64,000 nucleotides of DNA from Candidatus Methanimicrococcus odontotermitis (GCA_031286065.1 JAITUZ010000050.1:78783-142782), one strand, 5' to 3'. Positions 54,605-63,172 are shown, counted from the stretch's first letter. The notes: generated by a model not told the origin, from the sequence alone. Numbers and translations: made by a program.

Positions 54605-55342
54605 ATGATTATGACTGTTAGAACGGCTGTAACTCAAGCATTCAAACATATTCTAATTCCTTTTATTGAGTGCTGTATTTTATCATCCATATGGGCACCG
54701 TATTTATTTGCAACAGATCTCTTCTCGGTTCTGTCTATGTTAAAGAAAATATCAGATGGCGTGGATATTCAGATGGGACTTGCAGATGAAACAAGAATTT
54801 TTCTTTTCTCATTTATTATTTTATCTTTGATTTTTAACATTATTATTTATTCCGTTCTAAAAATCATTCTAAAGAAAAAATATAATTTTGAAATGAAAGT
54901 TTTTTTTTATAGTGTCGGATTTCTATCATGCAGTCTTTTACTGCTTATTGATTTTAGGGAGTTGGCGGAACGAATTTTCGGTCCATGGAGAGGGACATCT
55001 TAGGAAATATACATACTTTATGTACTTGCAGCATTCACACTTACCCTGTTGTATTATTCATATGCAACCTCGCTTCAAAATAATAACAATGATACGAAAG
55101 GAGTCAGTAAGGTTACTTTATTTCTGATGATAGCAACTGTTATTTTTTCTGCGGCTTTATTTATTTTTGAAGTCGCCATATTCAAAATTCCTGTTTTCGG
55201 ATGTTCTTCATTTTGCGGGATTTGTTTGGCTTGGCGGCTGATTTCTTCAAAAATCAGAATCGATCTCCGGTGGGTTGCATGGGGGATGTTCCCGTCATAC
55301 TCTATATTTTTGGGTCTGATTCTAACAGGACCGTTGCTATAA
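54605..55342 (+). CDS. Multi-helix membrane protein interrupted by an in-frame TAG (possible pyrrolysine codon)
   Basis: One continuous frame of 245 codons broken only by TAG at 55001-55003. Before the TAG there are 132 residues with three membrane helices, ending in RELAERIFGPWRGTS. Straight after it the same frame gives EIYILYVLAAFTLTLLYYSYATSL, clearly a membrane helix, then two or three more helices up to TAA at 55340. In Methanosarcinaceae UAG can be read as pyrrolysine, and no other intact gene here ends in TAG. A recent nonsense mutation is the alternative. No known family is recognised. The gene lies between the phospholipase-like gene and a decayed piece of it. Confidence 0.6.
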
Positions 55343-55360
55343 AAACATAAAATCAATCGG

Positions 55361-55519
55361 ATGAAAATCAAAAGTATAACAGCGGTGTGTTCAATAAAAC
55401 TTTCAATTTATTATAATATAGCAAACAGCGACATTTTAACAATGAGAGCGAACATGACCGGCTATCAGTCCAACACGGATTACATCAGCAGCAATTACGG
55501 AGTTTACTACCAACCTTAA
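55361..55519 (+). pseudogene. Decayed third copy of the repeat module
   Basis: The last part reads NSDILTMRANMTGYQSNTDYISSNYGVYYQP then TAA, nearly identical to the ends of both modules of the secreted protein at 52064. Just upstream, AACAGCGGTGTGTTCAAT matches the DNA of the module's NGAF segment in a different frame. Only about 50 codons remain and there is no start, so it is a relic of a longer or duplicated gene. Confidence 0.8.
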
Positions 55520-55655
55520 ACAAGACTAACCGGAAAGGGACATCTGACTCAATTGATGTCATCCTGATTTAAAAAATGTAATCGGTAGACATATGAATCT
55601 ATTTTCAAAATATTTATAGGATGAAATTTCGAATATTACATTTTATCCCTTCTTC

Positions 55656-55687
55656 CCTGATTGAATCTATTATTTAATTCAATCAGG
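55656..55687. terminator. Bidirectional terminator before srp19
   Basis: CCTGATTGAAT (55656-55666) pairs with ATTCAATCAGG (55677-55687) across 10 nt. It is flanked by T-rich and A-rich sequence, between plus-strand accessory genes and minus-strand srp19. Confidence 0.7.
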
Positions 55688-55736
55688 AAGAAAAAGAATT
55701 ATAAAAACAAAAAATGCAGGTTTAAAAAAGAGAGAC

Positions 55737-56027
55737 TTAATTGCCTCTTATTTTTTTAATTTCGGCCGCGATTTTGCGGACGGAAACGTTTTTGGCTTCA
55801 ATGTTATCGATCATAACGCGGCCGCTTTTTTCCCACCAGAAACGGGGATAAGATTTGTCGGTTTCCGGAAGCGGCGAAAATCCTAAATTCTGAGCGGCTT
55901 TGACGATTTCATCAAATTCCGGCTTGGAGACGGCGCTCTTCCTGGAGATGACGCGGCCTTGGGCACGGGTTCTTTCCTTATCCAAATAAACCGGCCAAAT
56001 CACGAGCCGGCCTTCGTCTTTCATCAT
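55737..56027 (-). CDS. srp19: Signal recognition particle 19 kDa protein
   Basis: Binds the tips of 7S RNA helices 6 and 8 so that SRP54 can join. 96 residues from ATG 56027 (TTG 56036 is an in-frame alternative); CAGGGATT lies upstream. Family segments: LVIWPVYLDKERTRAQGRVISRKSAV, LGFSPLPETDKSYPRFWWEKSGRVMI. Normal length for archaea. Confidence 0.92.
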   Translation of the reverse strand: MMKDEGRLVIWPVYLDKERTRAQGRVISRKSAVSKPEFDEIVKAAQNLGFSPLPETDKSYPRFWWEKSGRVMIDNIEAKNVSVRKIAAEIKKIRGN

Positions 56028-56136
56028 ATTTTTCAAATCCCTGATATTTTAAGTTTAAAACTTCGTTCTCTTATTAAGACTTTCTTTTACCGATTTTTCA
56101 TCTTTTCTTTTCAATCGTTTGCAGTAAATCCGGCAA

Positions 56137-56964
56137 TTAAAAATTCCAAAATTCCGACAGCTTATTCTTAAAAAACTCTTTTCCGGCACGGAATTCTTCG
56201 ACAGAGAACACTTCGAAATTAAAGATTTCGTCATAATTCCCAAGACCGTGAAGCGTTGAATAATCAATGACGCCTTGTCCCGGCGCGTAATGTTCATCTC
56301 CGCCGTAACGGCCGGTATCAACACCGTGATTGTCATGGATATGAACGTGAACCACCAGCGGTGAAATCGTTTTAACGAACTCGGCAAGTTTTTTCTGATC
56401 GCCGCCGCATGTCAGATTCGCGTGACCGATATCCAATGTCGCGCCGAGATAATCAGAATCCACCAAATCGACCGCTTTTGCCAGCTCTCCGGCGCGGCAG
56501 CATAAGTTCAGCGGGTCGGTGGCTTCTTTGTTTTCCAAACCAATCATCACATCGACATCTTCGGCGTATTCCGCAAGCCGCTTTAAATTCTGAATCATTC
56601 TGCCGAATGACTTTTGAGCGCCGCCTTCTGTGATCCTGCCGGGATGAACGACTAAAACGTCCGCACCGGCGTGAGAAGCGATATCCAGGGATTCAAACAT
56701 CAATTGAAAATCCGAGTCATCCATTTTCGCCGTATCGACAGCGAGTTCTTTCGGATGCTCTCCTTCCGGATCCGGAAAATAAGGCGCGTGCGCCGAGCAG
56801 TAAAAATCGTAAGAAAAAAATGAATCAAAAAAAGCGTCTAAGCGGTCTTTTTGAAGCTCTCTGCCTTTGTAAAGATTCATTTTAGGAATGTATAATTCAA
56901 TGGAATCCGCCAAACCTTCCAATTCGGAAAGCGGACCCGCGAATGTTGAAACACCGAATTTCAT
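56137..56964 (-). CDS. Sugar isomerase/epimerase-like TIM-barrel protein
   Basis: 275 residues of the AP-endonuclease-2/xylose-isomerase-like fold. Metal-site segments in order: SAHAPYF near 58, VVHPGRITEGG near 105, IGLENKE (Glu) near 145, GATLDIGHANLTCG (Asp-His) near 180, and VVHVHIHDNHG near 210, followed by DEHYAPGQGVIDY. The family includes sugar isomerases and endonuclease IV; the sequence fits the isomerase/epimerase side better. Substrate unknown. Confidence 0.85.
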   Translation of the reverse strand: MKFGVSTFAGPLSELEGLADSIELYIPKMNLYKGRELQKDRLDAFFDSFFSYDFYCSAHAPYFPDPEGEHPKELAVDTAKMDDSDFQLMFESLDIASHAGADVLVVHPGRITEGGAQKSFGRMIQNLKRLAEYAEDVDVMIGLENKEATDPLNLCCRAGELAKAVDLVDSDYLGATLDIGHANLTCGGDQKKLAEFVKTISPLVVHVHIHDNHGVDTGRYGGDEHYAPGQGVIDYSTLHGLGNYDEIFNFEVFSVEEFRAGKEFFKNKLSEFWNF

Positions 56965-57061
56965 GGAGAAGTAAATAGACGGCGGAATATATTAAATTGA
57001 GTGTCAGTCTAAAACACAAAGAAGACACTTGAAGAGACAGCCGCGGGAATCCGTCGGGCGA

Positions 57062-57071
57062 TTATATTAAA
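57062..57071 (+). promoter_or_regulatory. Probable TATA box of the mtr operon
   Basis: TTATATTAAA about 80-90 bp before the mtrE start, in a 190-nt intergenic space. It predicts a leader of roughly 55 nt. Assigned by position and composition only. Confidence 0.45.
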
Positions 57072-57152
57072 TAGAAGTTTGAATTAGACCTGCAAAAAAC
57101 AAAAAAACAGACAAATTAAAACGGCTGATACGTATAAACGGAGAAAGAGAGA

Positions 57153-58067
57153 ATGGACCCGCTCATCGGAATGGGCGTACTGGCGCTTGTCGGTGCCGTC
57201 GCCGCAATTGCAGGTTATACCGAGGATTTAGAGTCTGTTGTCGGTTCTCAAAGCAATCCGAATTCCCAAGTTCAGCTGGCACCTCAAATGAAATATCCGC
57301 ATCGCCTTTTTAATAAAGCGATCTCGGGCGAACCGCTTTCAAATGGTTTGGCCGCTGTTGTCGGCGCTGTCATCTCCGTTTCTCTGGAATTTTACGCCGA
57401 TTTGTCAATTATAACGGTCATCGTCATCGGTTCAATGGCGGCGATGATCATTCACATGATTTTAGCGGCAACCTCTTTTTTCGGGAGAATCGCAAGCCAA
57501 AGCCGCTTTAAGCAGCCTCTTTATATGGATGTTTTTAAAACCAATCTTCCGGTGATTGCCGCTTACGCTTTTATGACAACGGCATGCATTTTGATTATTT
57601 GTTATTTGATGGCGGCTTATTTGGATATTCAAATACCGATTCCTCTTTTGGCTTTGATTCTCGGCATCACTGTCGGCTCCATCGGGTCTTCCGTCGGCGA
57701 TATCCAATACGGCGCGGAATGTTTATATCAGAATTTAGAATTCGGATCGGGTGTGAATGCCGCTTACTCCGGAAACATTGTCCGAAAAGCGGCGTCCGGA
57801 ATCCGGTCAGGAATCGACAACTCATGGTTTTCGTCCAAATTCGGCGGCCCGACGACAGGAATTGCTTTTGCTGCCGTATTGTTCATGACATCATGGATAA
57901 CCGTTTTATTCAATCCCGCATGGGGAGGCGCGGTGGGTTGGTGCGGTTTGATCGCCGGCGTTTTATTCATCGCGGCAACCGCTGCCGCCAATCGATATCT
58001 TGAAAAATCCGCCCGTCGTAATTTCGGACCTTACCGCAAAGACGAAAAAACAGAGGGGGCAGAGTAA
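57153..58067 (+). CDS. mtrE: Tetrahydromethanopterin S-methyltransferase subunit E
   Basis: First gene of the mtrEDCBAFGH operon. Mtr transfers the methyl group between methyl-tetrahydro(sarcino)methanopterin and coenzyme M and pumps Na+. 304 residues with about six membrane helices. MtrE holds a conserved acidic membrane residue that is a candidate in Na+ translocation. Typical features: GYTEDLESVVGSQSNPNSQVQLAPQMKYPHR after the first helix, and SSVGDIQYGAECLYQNLEFG. Confidence 0.97.
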   Translation: MDPLIGMGVLALVGAVAAIAGYTEDLESVVGSQSNPNSQVQLAPQMKYPHRLFNKAISGEPLSNGLAAVVGAVISVSLEFYADLSIITVIVIGSMAAMIIHMILAATSFFGRIASQSRFKQPLYMDVFKTNLPVIAAYAFMTTACILIICYLMAAYLDIQIPIPLLALILGITVGSIGSSVGDIQYGAECLYQNLEFGSGVNAAYSGNIVRKAASGIRSGIDNSWFSSKFGGPTTGIAFAAVLFMTSWITVLFNPAWGGAVGWCGLIAGVLFIAATAAANRYLEKSARRNFGPYRKDEKTEGAE

Positions 58068-58853
58068 ATGGAGTTACTGAACCTGTCTGTATTAAGCGGC
58101 CCGGCAATCTTATTTCCGGAAAACCCGTTTTATCAATTGCTTTTATTGATCCTGATAACTCTCGGGGGCGTTCTGATTACAGTCAGCGTTCACTTAATTC
58201 CCGTCGGCGGCGCGCCGGCCGCAATGGCGCAGGCAACCGGCGTCGGCACGGGAACGACACAGTTGGCGGCAGGCGCCGGATTGACCGGACTTTTAGTTGC
58301 CGTCTCCGTTTATGTCCTCTCAGGCAGCGGACTGATTTGTGTCCTGCTTGGCGGCATCGGCTCCACCATTATGATTTCCATCGTCATGCTGATTTCAAAC
58401 ATCGGCTATATTTACGGCGTCGGCGTTCCGCCGGCATCCGGAAAAGCGTCTCGTGACCCGATAACGAAAGACCGGCAGGACACCTACGTTTCCAAAGGAA
58501 CTGAAGGGCACGGCATCCCGACAGCTGCGTTTATCAGCGGCGCCGCGGGGGGAATCATAGGCGGTATCGGGGGTTCTTTGATATTCGTTGTTTTATTGAA
58601 AGCTTCCGGACTTTCCGGAGACGACGCGGCGGCAATCCTGCCGATTTCAGTGATCTTGTCAATCGCGCTTTTCTTTGTCAATGCCGTCATTGCTTCATAC
58701 AATATCGGCGGAACGATTGAAGGATTCTATGATCCGAAATTCAGAAAAGTTTCAAAAGCCGCCGCTGTTTCGGCTGTTATCACATTGATTTGCGGGATAT
58801 TGTGCCTTTATACAATGATCCAATTCGGCGGCTTCGGTTTAATGGCGGGGTGA
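58068..58853 (+). CDS. mtrD: Tetrahydromethanopterin S-methyltransferase subunit D
   Basis: 261 residues with about six membrane helices. It starts directly after the mtrE stop, with GAGGGGGCAGAG as ribosome site. Characteristic loop MAQATGVGTGTTQLAAGAGLTGLL and the cytoplasmic segment SRDPITKDRQDTYVSKGTEGHGIPTAAFISG. Forms the membrane core with MtrC and MtrE. Confidence 0.97.
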   Translation: MELLNLSVLSGPAILFPENPFYQLLLLILITLGGVLITVSVHLIPVGGAPAAMAQATGVGTGTTQLAAGAGLTGLLVAVSVYVLSGSGLICVLLGGIGSTIMISIVMLISNIGYIYGVGVPPASGKASRDPITKDRQDTYVSKGTEGHGIPTAAFISGAAGGIIGGIGGSLIFVVLLKASGLSGDDAAAILPISVILSIALFFVNAVIASYNIGGTIEGFYDPKFRKVSKAAAVSAVITLICGILCLYTMIQFGGFGLMAG

Positions 58854-58855
58854 AA

Positions 58856-59725
58856 ATGACGGCGGCAAAAATTCAAAATGGAAACGGCAAAGAAGACAAA
58901 AAGTTCTTCTTGTTTGAAAAAACGGCTTTAATCGGACTTGTCTCAGGACTTGCCGGAATTTATACCGCGTTATTGATTTCATTCCGTTCGGCTTCGTTTG
59001 CCGATTCGGTGAACACGCCTTTCTCTTTTGCGGCCGGCATCGGAATGATTGCCGCAATCGTTTGGGCGGCTGACGCTGTCCGTAAAATTTCAAAATACGG
59101 GCTTGGCACAGGCGTTCCGTCCGTCGGGATGTTCGGCATCGGAATCGCTTGCGTTATTGCCGTGTTCTCAGTCTTTTTAAACACGATCTGGAGTCCTGTT
59201 ATCGGCACGGCGCTGGCGTTAATCATCGGACTGGTCAGCGGAAAACTGATCAACAGCGCGCTTGGAATGAATATTCCGGATATGGAAAAAAGAATCGCGG
59301 AAATTACAACGGGATGCACGCTTGCAATCATCTCATCCGTCGTCATCGTCGCCGGAACCGTTCAAAACATCTCGGGATATGAATATATCATGGCAGGCAT
59401 TGTCGCTCTCGGATTTATCGGCGTCGCCGTTGCCGTTTTCCATGCGTACAACGCGAATTTGGGACCGGATGAAATGAAAGACCGGACAAGAATGCTGACG
59501 ATTTTGGACGCTTCTTTGCTCTTGCTTATTTTTGCCGCTGCCGCTTTGTTTTGGAGAGCGGGTCAAAACGAAGGAATTCAAACAATCATCGGCTCAACCG
59601 TCACAATCTTTATGTCAATTGTTTTCATTTTTACCGCATATTACAAATTTTGGACTTATGTTAAAAGGGACGCCTGGAAAATTACGGAAACAGGCTTGCT
59701 TCCCGGCGAGGAGGATTTGAATTGA
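58856..59725 (+). CDS. mtrC: Tetrahydromethanopterin S-methyltransferase subunit C
   Basis: 289 residues from ATG 58856, with the GGGGTGA of the mtrD stop region just upstream (GTG 58850 is also possible). About eight membrane helices; LGTGVPSVGMFGIGIACVIAVFS and LGMNIPDMEKRIAEITTGCTLAI are family features. It overlaps the mtrB TTG start at its end. Confidence 0.96.
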   Translation: MTAAKIQNGNGKEDKKFFLFEKTALIGLVSGLAGIYTALLISFRSASFADSVNTPFSFAAGIGMIAAIVWAADAVRKISKYGLGTGVPSVGMFGIGIACVIAVFSVFLNTIWSPVIGTALALIIGLVSGKLINSALGMNIPDMEKRIAEITTGCTLAIISSVVIVAGTVQNISGYEYIMAGIVALGFIGVAVAVFHAYNANLGPDEMKDRTRMLTILDASLLLLIFAAAALFWRAGQNEGIQTIIGSTVTIFMSIVFIFTAYYKFWTYVKRDAWKITETGLLPGEEDLN

Positions 59726-60036
59726 AGATACGAATTGCACCTGAGACAGAACTTGTCATGGACCCGCTGACATCCGTGATTTCTAAGGAAAAAAACATCG
59801 CTCCAAACCGCTCCATGATATCTTTGATCAAAAAACTGGATGAAACGGAACATATCATTGACGGGTTGATGGATTCACTGTCTTCCGGAAAAACGCTTCA
59901 GAATTCATGGCGCGGCCGGGAAAAAACATCTGTCGGTGCCGGAGCTGTAACGAATTTCTTTTACGGATTGATTGCCGGGCTGGTCCTCTCAGGCGCCGCC
60001 CTTCTTCTCTTAAGCGTTTTGTACGGAGGCTTCTGA
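59722..60036 (+). CDS. mtrB: Tetrahydromethanopterin S-methyltransferase subunit B
   Basis: 104 residues from TTG 59722, preceded by GAGGAGGATTTGAA. Small protein with one C-terminal membrane helix (TNFFYGLIAGLVLSGAALLLLSVLY) and a cytoplasmic N-terminus starting IRIAPETELVMDPLTSVISKE. Overlaps the end of mtrC by four nt. Confidence 0.95.
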   Translation: MKIRIAPETELVMDPLTSVISKEKNIAPNRSMISLIKKLDETEHIIDGLMDSLSSGKTLQNSWRGREKTSVGAGAVTNFFYGLIAGLVLSGAALLLLSVLYGGF

Positions 60037-60038
60037 AA

Positions 60039-60821
60039 ATGGAAGGCGGAAAAAATAAATCAAACGCTGCGGCGGGCTGGCCGATGCTTAAAGGTGAATA
60101 TAAAACGGGAAGCGTGACCTCGTGCGCCGCTGTCGTAACCTGCGGGTCGCATTTAGACGATGAAACGCTTATCGCTTCCGGCGCCGCGATTTCCGGCTCA
60201 TGCAAAACCGAAAATTTAGGCATTGAAAAATTGGTTTCTCATATCATTTCAAACCCGAACATCCGTTATTTAATCGTATGCGGCGCCGAAGTGAAAGGGC
60301 ATATTACCGGCGAAGCGATTTTAATGCTTCATAAAAACGGAATTTCCAAGAACAGAATCGTCGGCGCGAAAGGGGCGATCCCGTATATTGAAAACCTGTC
60401 AGAAGACGCCGTGAAACGCTTCATGGAGCAGATCGAATGCATTGACATGATCAATGTTGAAGACATCAATGAAATTTCAAAAACGATTAAAGAATGCATT
60501 GACAAAGATCCGGGCGCGTTTCCCGCGGCGCCGCTGGCTCATGACGCGAAGAAAGAGCCGGATGAAAACGGCGGAGAAAAATCGGACGGAGATGACTTCG
60601 GGCAGGAAAGCGAATTCACCGGCGGCGCGTCCGTTGAAGAAATTTCATCTTTGAAAATGATGACGCGTCTCAAATATCTGGACCGGACGATTGCCGGAAT
60701 CGGCGATTACCACAAATTCCAAGCCGGATTTCAAGCCGGAAAAATTGAAGGATTCGTCATCGGATTTGTATTGATGATTTTACTGGCGGCAATCGCCGGA
60801 ATGACTTTATCTTTGATATAA
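60039..60821 (+). CDS. mtrA: Tetrahydromethanopterin S-methyltransferase subunit A (corrinoid)
   Basis: Carries the 5-hydroxybenzimidazolyl-type cobamide that is methylated and demethylated. 260 residues from ATG 60039. The cobalt-ligating His is in CGAEVKGHITGEA near residue 87, and AAGWPMLKGEYKTG with CGSHLDDE are diagnostic. After an acidic linker (about 165-205) the C-terminal helix (KIEGFVIGFVLMILLAAIAGMTLSLI) anchors it, so this is the membrane form and not a soluble MtrA paralogue. GGAGG precedes the start. Confidence 0.97.
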   Translation: MEGGKNKSNAAAGWPMLKGEYKTGSVTSCAAVVTCGSHLDDETLIASGAAISGSCKTENLGIEKLVSHIISNPNIRYLIVCGAEVKGHITGEAILMLHKNGISKNRIVGAKGAIPYIENLSEDAVKRFMEQIECIDMINVEDINEISKTIKECIDKDPGAFPAAPLAHDAKKEPDENGGEKSDGDDFGQESEFTGGASVEEISSLKMMTRLKYLDRTIAGIGDYHKFQAGFQAGKIEGFVIGFVLMILLAAIAGMTLSLI

Positions 60822-60839
60822 ACGAAAGAGGCGGAAAAA

Positions 60840-61052
60840 ATGAGAAAACAGGGATCTCGAAACAGAATGACGGATTTGGAGGAACTGGTCGGCAGCATCC
60901 GTTACCGTTCTCAATTGATTTCACGCGCTCAGAAATTGGATTCCGGAATAATAACGACGCGGCGCGCCGGATTTCTTGCCGGATTTATAACGGCCGCCGT
61001 TTTTGTTTTGGTGATTCCGCTGATTATTTGGCGTTTCATCGGAGCGATTTAA
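60840..61052 (+). CDS. mtrF: Tetrahydromethanopterin S-methyltransferase subunit F
   Basis: 70 residues; basic N-terminus, LEELVGSIRYRSQLISRAQKLDSG segment shared with other MtrF (and related to the MtrA C-terminus), then one membrane helix (AGFLAGFITAAVFVLVIPLIIW). GAGGCGG precedes the ATG. In the standard place between mtrA and mtrG. Confidence 0.94.
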   Translation: MRKQGSRNRMTDLEELVGSIRYRSQLISRAQKLDSGIITTRRAGFLAGFITAAVFVLVIPLIIWRFIGAI

Positions 61053-61074
61053 AAAAGGATGCGGAGGATTTCAA

Positions 61075-61314
61075 ATGCAGGAAGAAATAAAAATTGAATC
61101 CCAAAATGAGAATGAAATTGTTTTAGAATATGAAGAAATCACGCAGCGATTGGACCGCTTGGATGAAAAAGTCGAGTTTGTCCGCTCTGAAGTGGCTCAG
61201 CGGACCGGCAGAAAAATCGGAAGAGATGTCGGCGTTGTATACGGCGCTCTTGCCGCGCTCATTTTGGTTTTTCTCTGTTTCACGCTGATAAATAAATTTT
61301 CACTGACATTTTAA
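61075..61314 (+). CDS. mtrG: Tetrahydromethanopterin S-methyltransferase subunit G
   Basis: 79 residues; acidic N-terminal coiled-coil-like part (ITQRLDRLDEKVEFVRSEVAQRTGRKIGRDVGVVYG) and one C-terminal membrane helix. GCGGAGGAT precedes the ATG. Normal position and length. Confidence 0.94.
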   Translation: MQEEIKIESQNENEIVLEYEEITQRLDRLDEKVEFVRSEVAQRTGRKIGRDVGVVYGALAALILVFLCFTLINKFSLTF

Positions 61315-61329
61315 AATCGGAGTTAGATT

Positions 61330-62280
61330 ATGTTTAAATTTGAAAAAAAGCAGGAGATTTATGAAATCGGCGGCGTTCGCTTCGGCGGCCAGCCCGGCGA
61401 GGTCCCGACAGTGATTATCGGAACGATGTTTTATAATCGCCATAAAATTGTAACGGATGCGGATAAAGGGATTTTTGATAAAACCGCCGCGGAAAAATTG
61501 TGGAACGACCAGCTTGACATTTGTGACAAAACAGGCGTTTCTTGCGCGAACCAGCTTGTCGGCGAAACGCCTGAAGCGATTAAAAATTACATTGACTGGT
61601 TTATTGAAATTGATGACGAAATGCCGTTTTTAATGGATTCTTCGGATAGTGAAGTGCGTGCGGCCGCCGCGCTTTACGCAACAGAGATCGGTATTTATGA
61701 CCGCGCGATTTACAATTCCGTGAATGCAAGTATTGAAGAGAATGAAATCAAAGCGCTGACGGAAAGCAAAATTAATGCGTCCGTCGTTTTAGCGTTTAAC
61801 GCAATCAATCCGACCGTTTTGGGTAAAATTGAAATTTTGGAAAAGGGCGGGACCGGTTTATCCGGTGGTCTTTTGGAAATTTCAAAAATGTGCGGCATTG
61901 AAAAACCGCTGATCGATGTGGCGGCCGTCCCTCTCGGCTCGGGCGCGGGCGCTTCCATGCGCGGAATTACGGCGATAAAAGGGCATCTCGGCTACCCTGC
62001 CGGCGGCGGTTTCCACAACACGGCGTCGGCTTGGGACTGGATGCGCGAATTTAAAAAGACGCAGGAAAATCCCAAAGAATATTATTTGCCGGCAGATATC
62101 GGAACGAATTTGGTCGCTCAGGCGCTCGGCGCAAATTTCCTGCTTTACGGCCCGATCGAAAACGCAAAATATATTGCGCCTTCTGCGGCGATGGTCGATA
62201 TCATGCTTGAAGAAAACGCTAAAGAGCTGGGCATTGAACTTGCCGGCGAAGAAAAATTGCCGATCGGGAAACTGATTTGA
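61330..62280 (+). CDS. mtrH: Tetrahydromethanopterin S-methyltransferase subunit H
   Basis: Soluble catalytic subunit that transfers the methyl group between the pterin and the MtrA corrinoid. 316 residues, full length. Pterin-binding TIM barrel: GEVPTVIIGTMFYNRHKIVTD near 30, PFLMDSSDSEVRAAA near 100, NAINPTVLGKI, and GHLGYPAGGGFHNTASAWDW. Last gene of the operon. Confidence 0.97.
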   Translation: MFKFEKKQEIYEIGGVRFGGQPGEVPTVIIGTMFYNRHKIVTDADKGIFDKTAAEKLWNDQLDICDKTGVSCANQLVGETPEAIKNYIDWFIEIDDEMPFLMDSSDSEVRAAAALYATEIGIYDRAIYNSVNASIEENEIKALTESKINASVVLAFNAINPTVLGKIEILEKGGTGLSGGLLEISKMCGIEKPLIDVAAVPLGSGAGASMRGITAIKGHLGYPAGGGFHNTASAWDWMREFKKTQENPKEYYLPADIGTNLVAQALGANFLLYGPIENAKYIAPSAAMVDIMLEENAKELGIELAGEEKLPIGKLI

Positions 62281-62327
62281 TCGGAAGAGAAATATTTTTT
62301 ATTTTTTCGAATCGGAAGTTAAGAAGG

Positions 62328-62340
62328 CTTATATAAAAAT
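62328..62340 (+). promoter_or_regulatory. TATA box of the Ala/Lys-rich protein gene
   Basis: CTTATATAAAAAT, a close match to the archaeal TATA consensus, 92-104 bp before ATG 62432. It implies its own promoter and a leader of about 65-70 nt, separate from the mtr operon. Confidence 0.6.
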
Positions 62341-62431
62341 AATTGATGTTAAATTAACGAAATAATACAAATTTATAAACGACTTCAATTGAGTCAAAAA
62401 CGCAAATAAATCAATCACAGAAGGTAATATT

Positions 62432-63136
62432 ATGGATGACGCACCCGCAGAGATGACAACACCCCAAACCGCCAAAGACACATCAAAATCAACATCTGAA
62501 CCTGTTATTTCATCTAAAACAAAGACCGCAGCAGCCTCAAGAACAACGGCAAATCCGGGGCCTGCCGCAGAAAAAAAGACGGCTGTAAGGAAAACAGCAG
62601 CAAAAACAACGGCCGCCGCGACGGCAACGGCAAAGACCGCCGCCAAAAAGCCGGCCGCCAAAACAGCAGCTCGGTCAGCCGCTGCTTCTAAATCAACAAC
62701 GGCAAAAACCGCGGCTGCGCCGAAAACAGCGGCAAAAACCACAGCCTCTAAAACCGCAGCCGTCAAATCCGCTCCGAAATCAACGGCAAGATCAACCGCG
62801 GCTTCAAAGAAAACCGAAACGCACTCCATTCCTGTCAATGCCGAAGACGAGTGGGAAGAAATTGACATCAATATTGACCTTAATGAAATCAATGAGATCC
62901 TCGGCGAGAAAATCAGCAGCGGAAAGAAAGTTTTGAAAGAAAAAGAAATACGTTACACTGATATGCTCAAAGCTTACAGAGACTCAAAAAAGAAGAAAAA
63001 AGAAAGTAAAAAAGAAAAGAAAAAAGGCAAATGTAAATGCAAAAAACTGTCCAAGGATGAAAAATATATCGTTTACGGCGTCATTGCCGTTTTAACAGCG
63101 TATATCGCCTGCCGTTTTTTCGGCCGCCGCAAATAA
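62432..63136 (+). CDS. Ala/Lys/Thr-rich tail-anchored protein
   Basis: 234 residues. Residues ~30-130 are a low-complexity, histone-H1-like region made of AKT, KTAA, TAAK and similar repeats. Next comes an acidic segment (EDEWEEIDINIDLNEINEILG), then a very basic stretch (KKKKKESKKEKKKGKCKCKK), and one C-terminal helix (YIVYGVIAVLTAYIACRFFG) that would anchor it with the long N-terminus in the cytoplasm. AAGGTAAT precedes the ATG. I know no function; DNA or membrane surface binding by the basic part is possible. An open frame on the opposite strand (Ala/Val-rich) is only a mirror of the repeats. Confidence 0.75.
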   Translation: MDDAPAEMTTPQTAKDTSKSTSEPVISSKTKTAAASRTTANPGPAAEKKTAVRKTAAKTTAAATATAKTAAKKPAAKTAARSAAASKSTTAKTAAAPKTAAKTTASKTAAVKSAPKSTARSTAASKKTETHSIPVNAEDEWEEIDINIDLNEINEILGEKISSGKKVLKEKEIRYTDMLKAYRDSKKKKKESKKEKKKGKCKCKKLSKDEKYIVYGVIAVLTAYIACRFFGRRK

Positions 63137-63139
63137 AAT

Positions 63140-63160
63140 GAATCGTAAGATTCGTTTTTA
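63140..63160 (+). terminator. Short hairpin after the Ala/Lys-rich gene
   Basis: GAATC (63140-63144) pairs with GATTC (63149-63153), followed by GTTTTTATTTT. It is short, and a stronger terminator follows. Confidence 0.45.
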
Positions 63161-63172
63161 TTTTCATGGTTG

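Noticed and set aside
62329..62892. 187-codon open frame opposite the Ala/Lys-rich gene
   Set aside because: Its Ala/Val-rich sequence is the antisense of the GCN/AAA codons of the real gene, which has a TATA box and ribosome site.
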